The translations under genes and the position numbers were made by a program. From Symbiodinium natans (Eukaryota > Sar > Dinophyceae > Suessiales > Symbiodiniaceae), in NCBI GenBank assembly GCA_905221605.1, contig CAJNDS010002083.1, positions 219,001 to 283,000 of the forward strand: a stretch of DNA of 64,000 nucleotides, read 5' to 3'. The notes beneath the pieces were generated by a model. The model saw nothing but the letters and a program-made list of their open reading frames with translations. It ran no database searches and was not told where the DNA came from. Numbering within the stretch: position 1 is the stretch's first letter; each line of letters begins with the position of its first letter. Shown here in pieces: positions 21,310 through 32,289 of the stretch.

Positions 21310-22053
21310 CTACCTTCTCCTGGGCATGGAAACCCACAAGGGATACCCGAATGGCCAGGCTCTGCCCGCCGCAAGAGCAGCAAAGGCGGCGGCCAAAACC
21401 ACATTGAGCTGAAGATCTGTCATCGGACTTTTGGTTTGCGTTTTAGCTTCTGCTCGCTGCTCGTCGTGGTCACTGACGCCGAGCACGTCGGCTGCGTGGC
21501 TGTGCGATCGATGCAGGAGTGGAGTGAGCCAATACTCCGGGTCTGCATAGCGAACATCCAACCATCGCTTCGTCGGTGTGTCAGGGGGTTGACCATAGAC
21601 CGCTTGGAACTTGGAAATACAAGTCAATCCCAGTGCTAGTACTTGAGCCAGAGACATATTGGCTTTGTTGACAGGGTTCCAGAATGTCACGGATTGGAAG
21701 TGGGCCCACGGCCCACGCCTCGATGTTCCGATCAAAAGGTAAGCCACGTTCCGTGGATTGCTGCGGCCGCCACTCATCAAGCCGAGACTGAGGGCGACCA
21801 CGTGGCAACAGGGCAAACCCGAGGAAACCGCTGAGGTCGAAGCCATTCGAAACGCAGAGCCATCGAGTTCCACAACACAGACAGTCATCCGCAGAAAGCG
21901 CAGGAGCCGCCGCCGGGTCACCCAGAGCGCCGGCAGGGATGGCTTGTGCCACGGGGCTGGGCGAAGGGAGGCTGGCGACCAAGCGTTCAGGCGTGGAGAC
22001 CAGGCCACAAAAGCAACCAAAGCCGAAGCCAAGAAGTTCCAACGTGCAGGCAA
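21310..22053 (-). CDS. Hypothetical 247-residue protein with N-terminal signal
   Basis: One uninterrupted minus-strand frame. The N terminus MPARWNFLASALVAFVAWSP is a plausible signal peptide, and a second hydrophobic segment lies near the C terminus (LNVVLAAAFAALAAGRAW). The protein ends with a basic MPRRR. A signal peptide followed by an Arg/Pro/Ser-rich stretch would fit a dinoflagellate plastid or secreted protein. No family recognised. Another minus frame (22042-21581) is also open, so this may be an accident of GC-rich sequence. Confidence 0.4.
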   Translation of the reverse strand: MPARWNFLASALVAFVAWSPRLNAWSPASLRPAPWHKPSLPALWVTRRRLLRFLRMTVCVVELDGSAFRMASTSAVSSGLPCCHVVALSLGLMSGGRSNPRNVAYLLIGTSRRGPWAHFQSVTFWNPVNKANMSLAQVLALGLTCISKFQAVYGQPPDTPTKRWLDVRYADPEYWLTPLLHRSHSHAADVLGVSDHDEQRAEAKTQTKSPMTDLQLNVVLAAAFAALAAGRAWPFGYPLWVSMPRRR

Positions 22054-22059
22054 ACTATT

Positions 22060-23230
22060 TAGAATACAATTTACTTTCTCGTTTGGGATGAATGAATGTT
22101 TAGAGTCTCACTTCTCTGGTTTCGAAGCCGGTAGAAGTGAAGTCCATTTTCGACCAGTGCGGGAGCAACAATTTGCTGACATTGTTCAGACTCGATGGGA
22201 ATTTGTGTGGCCCAAAAACAGCTGGCTCCGTGCACTGAGACGAACTGGAAGAGCTGTTGTGCAACAAATTGGCGTGGCGAGGCACATGGTCCACCAGACA
22301 GTGCGACATGCAACAAGCATGACTGCGAAAAACTCCTGCAACAAGCGTCCGACCTTGTACGAGTGACTGCACTCGACCCAAGCGCAGTTGGGGCATCAGC
22401 CGGGCCTGTCGCGAGGCCATTTTGCTTAGCTCTGGAGAGCGACAGGAAGCCAAAAAACGTGTCTCTGTGTGGAACAGATGCTCGGGCGAGCGGACAGGCG
22501 TCTTGGATTCAACCATGCGTGACGACGTAGAACGCAGCGGCCAGCACAGGCAGCATGTGCAACCGGCAGCGGTCGCCTGCCGCGCGCGTTGGCGAGAGGC
22601 AAAGGCCTTCGAAGTGCCAGCAACAGTGACGCCGTCCAGAAAGGCCGCGGGGCTGTGAGGTTGAATGAGCTGGCAGGCGACGCAACCAAGGTCCGTGCGG
22701 AGGCACTTCGCGAGACCATTTTAGCAGGTGGCGCCGTCAATCAGTGAAAGTCACAGCTGGCCAGTATGCTTTCAAAAAGGGGTAAAAGGTGCATCTACCG
22801 ATGCCTGAAGACAGGTATCACAGTGGTACATCACATCGATGATGGAAGGTGTGCGGGGAACGCCGCCCTGGATGGAGCGTATCGGTCGAAGTTTTGGGCA
22901 AAACCAAGACCCGTGCTCGAAACATCATCGAAAGCACACGGTCTGAAGTTGCACAGGCTGGATTCCAAAGACAGGCTCGCGAAACAGGAAACAAGCCAAC
23001 CTTTGCCAAGAAGAGCTTCCGTGAAAGGTGAGCACCGCGCACGGCCGAGCAGTCACAGAGAAGTGGAAATCCAGTGCAGGGCGGCACTGTTGCGGAAAGT
23101 CACAGGAACAAACGAAGCGCTACAAGCTTTGCTTTTTGTTGGGCATGGTGGACCAAACATGTTGCGGGCGCCACCGCCCAGGAGAAACACACGGTGAAGA
23201 TCCGCCTACGAGCTGGAAACCGAGAATGGG
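22060..23230 (+). other. Decayed coding-like stretch
   Basis: Plus-strand pieces look like Ala/Lys-rich protein in shifting frames (for example ELAGDATKVRAEALRETILA, QYAFKKG, and TRARNIIESTRSEVAQAGFQ), so this seems to be a gene or repeat remnant broken by frameshifts. At its left edge the phrase TCACTTCTCTGGTTTCGAAG (near 22109) resembles phrases near 24661 and 30299, possibly the end of a dispersed repeat family. Confidence 0.3.
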
Positions 23231-23249
23231 CGCCCCCCTTTGGGCAAAA

Positions 23250-23660
23250 GGGGGCTTAAGCCCCCCTTTAAGCCCCCCTTTAAGCCCCCTTAAGCCCCCC
23301 TTCAAAGGGGTCCCTGCAAAGGGGGTCCCTTCAGGGGGGGCGGGGGGGAAAAGGGTCAAAGCCCTAAGCCCCCCTTAAGCCCCCCCCTTAAGCCCCCCTT
23401 TAAGCCCCCCTTTAAGCCCCCCTTTAAGCCCCCTTAAAGCCCCTTTAAGCCCCCCTTTAAGCCCCCCTTTAAGCCCCCCTTTAAGCCCCCTTTAAAACCC
23501 CCTTTAAACCCCCCTTTAAGCCCCCCTTGAAAGCCCCCTTAGAGCCCCCCTTTAAGGCCCCCCCGTTTTAAGGGGCTCAAAGCCCCCCTTGAAGCCCCTT
23601 TTTTAAAGCCCCCTTAAAGCCCCCCCTAAAGCTCCCCCCTGAAGCCGCAACCAAGCCCCC
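23250..23660 (+). repeat. GCCCCCCTTTAA minisatellite
   Basis: About 400 bp of degenerate 12-bp units of the form TTTAAGCCCCCC, with an interruption near 23300-23360 (GGGGTCCCTGCAAAGGGG type). The C-runs vary in length. Because TTTAA is self-complementary, long imperfect hairpins are possible. Confidence 0.9.
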
Positions 23661-24970
23661 TCCACTGTGGAGGGTTTAAGCAGCAGTTTAAGAGGCCTAA
23701 TACTTGCTGGGCCTTTGGGCAAGCAATTTAAGAGGCGTGATGCTTGCTGGGCCTTCTTCTTGCTGGGCCTTCTGCGGATGGTTTAGGCAACAGTTTAAGA
23801 AGCCTGATACTGCTGCTTAAATCCTCCACAAAAGGTCCAGCAAGTATTACGCCTAAACTGCTGCCCGAACCCTCCACAAAAGGCCCAGCAAGTTTAAAAA
23901 GCCGAACACTGCTGGACCTTTTGTGGAAGGTTCGGTTAAGACGTCTAAGAAACTTAATGCCTTTGGATTTGCGTCCGTGTTTGCAAATGGGGACTGCGCC
24001 CCCTCTGCTTGTTCAAGCCGGCAAACTGGCTTTGAAATTTAGAAATTTTTCTGTTCTTGGATGGAATCAAAAAGCTTTTCCGATCTTTCCAACAGGTCAA
24101 GCAATGTAAACCGAAAAGAAGGAGGCAAGCAGCGCACCCTGCAAGTTGGAGATGCAAAGACTTACAGCTTGTTAGAGACCACGCCAAAGTTGGTGCCTTG
24201 TAAAAATCTTTGCCTGCCCGTTGCCTTGGTTTGGCTGCTACTACAGACATGCAACTTTTGTTGTTCTGCATGCTGGCTTGGAGTTGCAGTTGCCTTGGAG
24301 GCTCAACGGAAGTGCTACTTTTCAGTGGGAAGCCTTTTTTGAAGTGGAATGTGTGTCTTGAAGAATTTCGTTTTCTGGTGGGCATTATTACTGGAGGAAA
24401 TTCCGAAAGAAGCAGTTAAGGTTCATAAACTGCGCCTTGTTGAAGCTGAAGAATCGGTTCACTGACTAAGCCCTGTTGGATCGGCAGGTAAAGGAGCAAG
24501 AGCAAGTTTGCCTAGATCGTTAAAGCAATGGCAGAACAACAAAGAAACTTTAAAGCAATGCTGGCTGGCAGATGAAATCCGAAAAAAACACAAATAAAAC
24601 AAAGTTAAGGTGGAATTTGGAATATATTTATTCTTTCTCTTTTTTTGAAAGTTAGAATCTTACTTCTCTAGTTTCGAAGAACGAAATCCAAAAAACAAAC
24701 AAGAGTTAAGGAAGGTGGAATTTAGAATGAATCTTCTCTCTCACATTCAAACTTGGGTTTTTTGCCTGACGGCAAAATGGGGGTGCGAAGCACTCTCTGC
24801 TTGGCATCAAATCAGGGGGCCACATGGATTACATGGCCCCATTACCTACGACGGAGCTAAGTATGGCCGAAATTTCGGGCGCGGCATGGTGTTCTAGGGC
24901 CATAGGGCCAGATTAACAAACCTGTCGGCAGTCTCATCAAGAGTCTCATATTGCCCAGCAGCGTCAGCAG
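23661..24970. other. Repeat-derived stretch, no gene
   Basis: Phrases of the type TGCTGGGCCTTTTGTGGA and its complement recur between 23700 and 23940, and again near 27720-27790. AT content rises from 24 kb on. No coding region can be supported. Confidence 0.4.
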
Positions 24971-24974
24971 ATCC

Positions 24975-24995
24975 TCAGCAGAAGATCATCAGCAG

Positions 24996-25031
<36 letters not shown>

Positions 25032-25160
25032 ACCATCATCATCATCATCATCATCATATCAGATCATAGCATATCATATATCATCACATCGTGTCATTGT
25101 CATCATCATCATCATCATCATCAATCATCGTCGTCATCATCATCCTGCCAGGTCCTGAGT
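24975..25160 (+). repeat. (ATC)n/(CAT)n microsatellite cluster
   Basis: Long ATC/CAT runs at about 24985-25057 and 25095-25143. Open frames across them would give poly-His or poly-Ile and are artefacts of the repeat. Confidence 0.9.
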
Positions 25161-25379
25161 CCTGAGCCCTGGCATCTTGGCAGTCCGGCTTCCCGGCGGT
25201 CCTGGTGCTGGCACGCGGTCCTGGCCTGGCATTGCCGCCGCATTGCCTGGCATTGGCATCAATCATAATCGCATCATCGCATCGCATCATGAATCATTAT
25301 GCATTGTGAAGTATGAATCATCAATCATCAGTCATCAATCATTCATTCAGTCATGACTCATGACATGAGATCATGATGA

Positions 25380-25735
25380 GCCACGAGTCATGAGTCATGA
25401 GTCATGAGTCATGAGATCATCATGAATCAGGAACCATGAATCAGTCACAGTCACAGCCACAGTCACGGCAGTCACGTGAGTCATTGCGGCCGCCGCAACC
25501 CATCGGCCACAAACACGGGTCATGAACAATGAAAAACTGCCTTGGTTTCCTTTCAGCTTTGTTCGCGTCGAATCTTCAAACACACTCAGCCCATCTTTCT
25601 TTCTGCTGTTTGGCTTGACGTGCATTTTTTCCTGTTTGCAGAAAAGGCTGAAACAAAACCACCAGCAATGAAACAGGACTTCAAAGAACTTGGTCTGTGT
25701 TTTTCAGCTGTCCTGGCTTGACACATGCAGGCCAC
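25380..25735 (+). repeat. Diverged duplicated module, copy A
   Basis: It begins with GTCATGAGTCATGA-type repeats and continues through CTCAGCCCATC, TGGCTTGACGTGCATTTTTT, CCTGTTTGCAGAAAAGGCTG and TTTTTCAGCTG to GGCTTGACACATGCA near 25727. Copy B at 26290-26570 has the same order of landmarks with many substitutions and indels. Confidence 0.75.
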
Positions 25736-26289
25736 ACCATACTTGAGATGCAAATTGGAGATGCTTTTTTGCTACTTTTTTCAAAGCAAATTGTTTTAAA
25801 AATTTCAAACATGAAAAAAACGTTTAAAACACAGAAAAAAAAACTGGTTTCGAAGCATTTCAAAGTCTGCAATCTGAATAATAATTTTGGAATGCCTTGT
25901 TTAGAAACAAAATCGCTCTGAACAAACTTGCCTGAAAAACAAAATCAAAAAAAAAAACGTTAATTTATTTTTGTTCAATTTTTCCTTGTTTGAGAAACAT
26001 TGTCAATGAAATGAACAAGATGATCCATACTAACTTTTTGAAACTGAGCCAACCGGCTTGCTTTAGATCAAAATTTAACATATTGAAAATCTTAAAAAAC
26101 ATTAGAAAAAACGCGGCGTTCAAAAAAAACAGAATGTATTTTGTGGAAGTCATAAGTCATTTTTTCCTCCACTGCTTCTTCGACGCAACAGCGACCCAGT
26201 AAGCTAGAGCAATGAGATTCAAAGAGGGATGAGACGGCGCACCTACCATCAAACCAACATCAAACGAAAGTGCAAAGACATGGGAGTCA

Positions 26290-26570
26290 GAAGTTATGAG
26301 TCATAAGTCATGTCATTAAGTCATGACTCATGTCCACGGCCACCACCACCCATGCGTCGCCGTCGCGGTCTGCAATTGGATCGTCGCTCGCAGTCCATCT
26401 TGTCAAAGCCGACTTCAAACTCAGCCCATTTTTTGTTCTGCTGCTTGACTTGACGTGCATTTTTCCTGTTTGCACCTGGGAAAGGCTGAACAAAGCTGCC
26501 AGCAAAGAAAAATGACCTTAAAAAAACTTTGGCTGTGTTTTTTCAGCTGTCTGGCTTGACACATGCAAAA
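26290..26570 (+). repeat. Diverged duplicated module, copy B
   Basis: Landmarks in the same order as copy A: GAGTCATAAGTCATG repeats, CTCAGCCCATTTTTTGTTCT, TTGACTTGACGTGCATTTTT, CCTGTTTGCACCTGGGAAAG, TTTTTTCAGCTG, GGCTTGACACATGCA. The shared part is about 300 bp. It may be an old mobile repeat or a local duplication. Confidence 0.75.
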
Positions 26571-26579
26571 GTTTCCTTG

Positions 26580-28990
26580 GGTCAAAGCAGATTGTTTTCA
26601 AAAAACATTGTAAGAAACGCGGCGTCCAAAATCTAGAATGCATTCTGTGGAATGGTTGGTTGAAAAAACAAATCATTTGGAATTCCGACGTGCTATCTTG
26701 CCAGGTAAATGGAGCAAACAAAAAAGTTTTCAACGAAATAAAAAATACACATTTTTCATGGTTTTCAAAAACAAAAATTTAAAATTTCTGAAAAATGCAG
26801 CTTTTCAGATATTCCGTGTGGGTAAATTCCTGTAAGACCACTGCAGAGAGCTGAACAACCCAGCGACGCCTGCAAACAATGAAAATAACTCCAAAAACCT
26901 TGAAAAGTGCTGCAACTTGCATTTTGGAAAATTTGAAAAAATTGCACGGAGAGTGCTTCGCACCATTCAAGATAAAGGAATGTTTAGAGTCGTCCTCAAG
27001 CACTTTTTTTTGGCACCTTTTTTGCTTTCCCTTCAGCCAACTCAGCCCCCTTTCCAAGCCTCTTTAAGCCGCTTCTCTGCCCTCTTTGGACCACTTTAAG
27101 AAGGTTGAAGGTTTTGCACTTAAGTTCAAACTGCAACATCTTTGGGACGGCTATTGCAAGACAAAGAAGCCAGAAGAGAAATTGAAGCACCGGGAAACTC
27201 TTAAAAGAAGGCTTAAGGGAGGCAGCTTTAAGAACGCTTTGAAGGGCTCAAAATTGAGGAGGGCAGCTTGAGGAAGGCTCAAAAAAGACTTGAGGGAGAG
27301 AGCTCAAGGAAGCTGAAAAACGGAGGCTTGAACATGATTTTATCTTGAAGATAAGAGAGAAGGGATTCATCTTTTTTTGTTCTTCTTAAAGGGATGTGTT
27401 CTGAAACAATTTTTCAGCTGCAGGACGTTTCCTGCACTATACTAATCCAACTAAGAACAAAAAGAAAATCTTGTAACTTGTCTTCGCTCGACTTGTAATT
27501 CATTCCACACAATTCTCCACTCTCCGGATTCGACCTTGATTCTGCCAATTGCTTTGAAACCAAACACAGGGCACGTTACGGTTGGATTGAACTTGTCTTG
27601 TTCTGCAGTTGATTAAGTTCCGTTCAAACAAGCAAGATTGTAAGAAAAAACCTTAACACCTGGAACACGGCAGACCGCTTGCGTCTTAAAACGGGAAAAC
27701 TTCAAAGGGACTTGCGGGCCTTCTGCGGAGGCTTTAAGCAGCAGTTTTACAAGGCCCAATACTTGCTGGGCTTTTTGTAAAGGGTTTGGGCAGCTGTTTG
27801 CTGGGAGTTCAAGAAGCCGATGCAAGTTGAAACGTTGTAAGTCTGCTTGTCGAAGTTAGATTTTTGTTACAAGGGTCTGCTTGTCATTGGAGATTTAGGT
27901 CAAGGCAAGTCGCCGTTGCTATTGGTTGGAAAACAGTGTGCCTGCAAGTTCTACAACTTATTTGGCCTTTAATTTGTCAATTTGCTTTGGTTTGGAAGCT
28001 TGCATGTTGTATGGCAGGTAGAGGTTGTCTGAGAACTGCTTATGTAAAATCGCTTGTTAACTTGTGTTTATTCGTTAAGGTTGCGGCAACTTCCAAGCCA
28101 CCACTTGAAATTGGAAAGTGTTTTCTAGAATGGGAATAAGCAAGCAAAGCAAGCAAAACACAGAGGTAAATTTAAGTTATCAACTGTTGATTTTAAGGTT
28201 TCTTTTTTTCACATTTTCGGAGACTTTATCAATTTTGGCGGGCGCGGCAGCTAGAGTCGCGAAACTTAGACAGTTTTTTTCAGATTCAGCAGCATATAAA
28301 CTGGCAGCAACACCTTTGTTTTGTTTTTTTCACTTCAAATTCACTCTAACTAAAACACAAACAGATCGTTCAGCAAGTGTTTTGGGTAAGTGCTGTCAGC
28401 CCGGTGACTGGAAAAAATTGCAATGGGAAAAGACATCCATAAGAATGTGCATTTTGTGGTTTTTGGCTGTTTTTCTAAGTGTACATGTGCAAGAGTGTTG
28501 TGGATGTGTGTGTGTGTGTCAGCATTTGTGGTTGCAAAGTAGGTTGGTTTTGCGGGTGCATGTCTTTGGCTTCAGTGTGCAAGGAAAGAAATTGTAAGTG
28601 TGTGGGTTAAAGGTGGCACGGCATGGAGTCTCAGAAGTAACATCAAAGTGACCTTGCAGTGTTTGTGTGTGTTTACCTTGTTTTTTCATTGTGAATGGGT
28701 GTGGTGTGTGTAGTTTCGGCGTTTTGGCAGAGAGTCGTGTGTCATGGCAGTTCTAGTGGTCATCCTCAAAAGCAGGCAATCGGAAAGAAATGCAGACGTC
28801 CACTTCTTGCAAAGCAGGTAGGTCAGTGGTGTGTAGTTCCAAAAAGCAGTCCTGACTTGCGGTGCAGCATCATGGAGGTGTGGTGGTGTGTGTTATTATG
28901 TGGGTGCAAAGTGGCTTTAGTGGGTGGTGTGCGTTTGCGTGTATGTCGGCTGGGTTCTGCTGGCTGTTCAAGTGTGGAAGTGCGGGTGGT
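26580..28990. other. AT-rich and T/G-rich stretch without a supportable gene
   Basis: Long A- and T-runs, no conserved coding frame, and open frames with Phe/Lys-rich accidental composition. From 28450 on the plus strand becomes GTGTGT-rich and leads into the zinc-knuckle frame. A TGCTGGGCTTTTTGTAAAGG phrase near 27764 links it to the repeats at 23.7-23.9 kb. Confidence 0.4.
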
Positions 28991-28995
28991 GAAAG

Positions 28996-29448
28996 GTGTG
29001 TGGGTTTGGAGACACAAAAAGAGGGAAATCAACCCCGAAAGGTACGGAAGCCGAAGTGACTTCCACAGTAATTCGTAAGAACAAGGAGAAGCAGTCCAAA
29101 GGCAAAGGGAAGGAGAGACATTCCAAAGGCAAAGGCAAGGAGAGGCATCCTAAGGCAAAGGCAAGGAGGGGCATCCCAAAGGCAAAGACAAGGAGAGGCA
29201 GCCCAAAGGCAAAAAGTTCCCACCAAGAAGGCCCAGGTGCAGCTGAAGGCCAGCGCGCAAAGGCGATATGTCATAATTGCGGTAGGAAGGGTCATTATGC
29301 CAGTGAATGTTTGAAGTGCACCGCGTGTCCAAGCAGTCCAGAATGCACCAGCTCTGACACCGCAACGACTGTGAGCACGCTCGAACTCGGCTTCTGTTGC
29401 GGCGAGCACTGCAAGCACCCAGGATCGTATTGCTCGTGTTGCGATTGA
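28996..29448 (+). CDS. CCHC zinc-knuckle protein, Gag-nucleocapsid-like remnant
   Basis: A 150-codon frame. The first half is a tandem Lys/Gly/Arg repeat (units of the type KGKGKERH and PKAKARRG, encoded by near-identical 24-27 bp DNA repeats). Then comes CHNCGRKGHYASEC, a perfect C-x2-C-x4-H-x4-C zinc knuckle, and a Cys-rich tail. A basic repeat followed by one knuckle is typical of retroelement Gag nucleocapsids and of some host RNA-binding proteins. The minus strand also has open frames over these bases, but they are the mirror of the repeat. The surrounding repeat-rich DNA favours a retroelement remnant. Confidence 0.6.
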   Translation: MCGFGDTKRGKSTPKGTEAEVTSTVIRKNKEKQSKGKGKERHSKGKGKERHPKAKARRGIPKAKTRRGSPKAKSSHQEGPGAAEGQRAKAICHNCGRKGHYASECLKCTACPSSPECTSSDTATTVSTLELGFCCGEHCKHPGSYCSCCD

Positions 29449-29739
29449 AATGACAAGCCCGGAGTTCAACATGTGCCAAGAGGGTCGCAGCAGTGCGGTG
29501 CTCATGTCGATGGGCCATCCCAGCAGAGAGCGGCTCTGACCCAAGTTGGTTGAGCTTTGTGAGTTTGTGCCAATCGCTTGCCAGTGCAGCAGTAGTGACT
29601 TCACCGAAGCCAGTTGAATTGCAGCCTGTTGTCCAGAGCGCCAGCGTTGAGACGTTTGACATGGCAAATGCAAATGAAGATGGTGCTTGGACCGTGCCTG
29701 AGGGCGAACTGCATGCTATCAACTTTAATATCCGGGTTT

Positions 29740-30235
29740 GAGTTGAGTTAACCCCCAACCCGAGTTGGAGTTGGAGTTGACCTGAACTCCAACCTGGGTT
29801 GGAGTTGGAGTTAACCTGAACTCCAACCCAGGTTGGAGTTCCTCGACCCCCCCCCCCTCCCCCCCTTTTGGGGGTTGGGGTTCGGGTTAACCCGAACCTC
29901 AACCCGGAGCTGAGTTAGAGTTAACCCTAACCTGACCTTTATCCAGGTTCGAGTTGGAGTTAACCTGAACTCCAACCCAAGTTAGAGTTCGAGTTAACCT
30001 GAACTCCAACCCAGGTTCGGGTTGGAGTTAACCTGAACTCCAACCTAGGTTGGAGTTCGGTTAAACACAACTCCAGAAAAAATGTTCAAGAGTTCAGGTT
30101 AACCTGAACTCTATCCTCAGATTGGGTTAAACGTCGGTTTAACCCAAACTCCAGGTTGGGGTTGGAGTTTAACTAGTTGTAACCTTGGGGCAAAACAGTT
30201 ACAACAAAGTTTAACCCCAACCCTCAACCTGGGGT
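29740..30235 (+). repeat. Palindromic GGTTGGAGTTAACCTGAACT array
   Basis: About 500 bp built from GGTTGGAGTT, GTTAACCTGAACTCC and CAACCCAGG segments. The motif is followed again and again by its own reverse complement, with GTTAAC and GAGTTAACCTGAACTC at the centres. The array can fold into a series of hairpins. A C-run (near 29848-29864) interrupts it. Confidence 0.85.
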
Positions 30236-31160
30236 TGTGGGGTATTATGGGTTCCACTCAGGTTTTGAACCTGGTATTTAAAATCAGAGGATGGAATTTC
30301 ACTTCTCTCGACAAAAAAAAGAATTAGAGTAGAGAACAAGTTCAAATGTCTTCATTTGTTCTTGTAATTCGAAAAAGTAAACAGGTTAAAGAGAGAAGTC
30401 CAAATTCCACCACTCTTGTTTTTGTTTTTCTTGTTTTCATTTTTTCCTTGAAAATCAGAGAGAAAAAAAGAATGACAGTGGAAGAAATAGTCTAAATTCA
30501 CCCCCTCGTTTCTTGTTTTTGTTTTGAATTAGAGAACTACAATTGAGGCGGGGGGGGGATTGGGGGGAGCGCAGCCCTCCCCCAATTGGCAAATTTAGAG
30601 AAGTCAAGAATTGATTTAAATTCTGTCCATGGGTTTGAACCTGGGTTTGCAGTTGGTAAATTGGACTGCTTTGTTCTAGGGGCGCTGTGGGCAGTGGCAA
30701 AACAAGAGCGTATGGTATACTTTGTTGTACTGCAGCTGAGAGACTTCAAATTTTATGGATTTTGCAACTGATGGATTCTGCAACTGAAATCTCTCTGCTT
30801 CTTGTACAATTTTTCTTAGAGGCTTTCAGCTGAGAAGTCGAGTTTCCGGATTTTGAAACTGATGGATTCTGCAACTGCAAGGTTTCTGTTGCACATTTGG
30901 AAGTGCCGTAAGTTTGTCAGTTGGCCTTACATCGGCGCCTTTCACGCTATTCCCCAACATTTGTGGGAGCAGAAAAACAACAATCCTTGTCGCTCACAAG
31001 GTGGGTTTCGTTCTTTCTCATTTTGCGTCTTGTGCTACTTGGTCGTCATGGCTGGGGTTGCCGGTACTGCTCTCAAAGCCTTCTCATAGCCGACCTCCGA
31101 TGCCTGTTGTTTGTGACGTGTCCATAGGCTCTTGGCGACTGCCAAATCCGCTGCCAGGGC
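30236..31160. other. AT-rich repeat stretch
   Basis: No gene supported. The phrase GATGGATTCTGCAACTG occurs near 30768 and 30860, preceded by TTTTGCAACT or TTTTGAAACT. A GAATTTCACTTCTCTCGA phrase lies near 30293. A G-run sits at 30551-30559. Confidence 0.4.
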
Positions 31161-31168
31161 GTACGGGG

Positions 31169-31450
31169 TCAAATCCGGCAGGGAGGGCCACCTGGGCCTG
31201 CATTGCGGCGACTGTGGCGAGCTGCAAAAAACTCATTTAACTCGTCCAGGGAACTGTTTCCCGCGCCTGAAAGCGTCACAAGCTGGTCGCTGATCACTGG
31301 CCAGCGGTTCGCGAGAAGCTGAAGCAGCAGCACAGGTCGCCGAAGCACGTGGTCCGAAAGCGGGTGCTTGTGCACGCGCTCGACCGGGAATGCAGCGATG
31401 AAGTGTTGCGAAGCTTGGTGCGTGCCAAGAGCTTTGGAAAGTGATGCCAC
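31169..31450 (-). CDS. Possible 93-residue exon or small protein
   Basis: The minus-strand frame has a natural-looking composition (RPVLLLQLLANRWPVISDQL then VTLSGAGNSSLDELNEFF). It lies opposite non-coding-looking plus-strand sequence. No family recognised; it could be an exon of a minus-strand gene. Confidence 0.3.
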   Translation of the reverse strand: MASLSKALGTHQASQHFIAAFPVERVHKHPLSDHVLRRPVLLLQLLANRWPVISDQLVTLSGAGNSSLDELNEFFAARHSRRNAGPGGPPCRI

Positions 31451-31505
31451 TCAGCAATGCTCTCTGCTCTCGTTCGCCGTCTAGGGAACTGCAACGCGCA
31501 GAAGT

Positions 31506-32286
31506 TTGGCCTGTGGCATGTTTGCGGCGTTAAGTGGAAGGACTGTCGACTGGGTCCGCTACCGGCACGAGGCATCTGAAATTGCTTGTGGTGCTTCGGG
31601 CACGCAGTCCAGGGTGTGCGCTTATGCCTTGCTAAAAGAGGCACAAGCACGAACGGTATTGGATCCTGTGGATAAAACAAGCCAAACGATTTTGAAGAAC
31701 TTGTTTTCTTCTTCGACTGCAGGGTTGGAAGAGCTGCAAGTTGCTGTGTTGTCAGAACTCAGCGATGTCGCCCATGCTTGTGGGGATCTGGGAAGAGGAG
31801 GAGAAGGTATTGAACCAGCTCTTACCCTTGGTCTTCAGAACACGTTGGGTGTCCCTTATCTTGATGCAGCTTGCTGTGGTCCGCTTCCGAAGCAATGATT
31901 TCGCAGATGCCAAAGTGTTCTTTCTATTGGCACGGGAGCACGCCAAATCCGAGTACGATCAGGGTGTAACGCTTTTGGACTATGCCGCATTGCTGTTGTA
32001 CCAAGGGGAAGAACTAGAAGAGGCAGTTAATCTGACAATGTTGGGCACACGTATTTTGAAACGGACTGATGTTGCTGAAGCTGCAGCAAGCCTGCTGTAT
32101 CCGCTTTATCGCAATCAGGGGATGGTGGCTAAACGTGCACGCAAAGCGACAGATCCGGGCATTGGTCGGCTTCTGAAAAGCAGCGTCGAGATGAATCCCA
32201 ATTTTTGCTTTGGCTTCGAAGTTCAACTGCTCGAGATTGCTGGCTTTAGCTGCGATTTCATACACATGGAAAAATGCTCCGTTTGA
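31506..32286 (+). CDS. Helical-repeat (TPR-like) protein, C-terminal part
   Basis: Two overlapping frames join into one protein if a short intron of about 70-90 bp is removed, with an acceptor at GATGCAG just before 31869. The first part reads LLKEAQARTVLDPVDKTSQT and LEELQVAVLSELSDVAHACG. The second reads LAVVRFRSNDFADAKVFFLL, AREHAKSEYDQG and LDYAALLLYQGEELEEAVNL, then ends at a stop at 32284-32286. The alternating Ala/Leu helices of about 34 residues resemble tetratricopeptide repeats, but I cannot assign a subfamily. The upstream end is open. Confidence 0.5.
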
Positions 32287-32289
32287 TCA

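Noticed and set aside
24951-25268. Poly-His/Ser frame
   Set aside because: Pure translation of the ATC/CAT microsatellite.
29029-29902. Minus-strand frames of 214 and 250 codons opposite the zinc-knuckle frame
   Set aside because: They translate the complement of the Lys/Gly repeat (Leu/Pro/Cys-rich) and of the palindromic array; the plus strand carries the recognisable CCHC motif.
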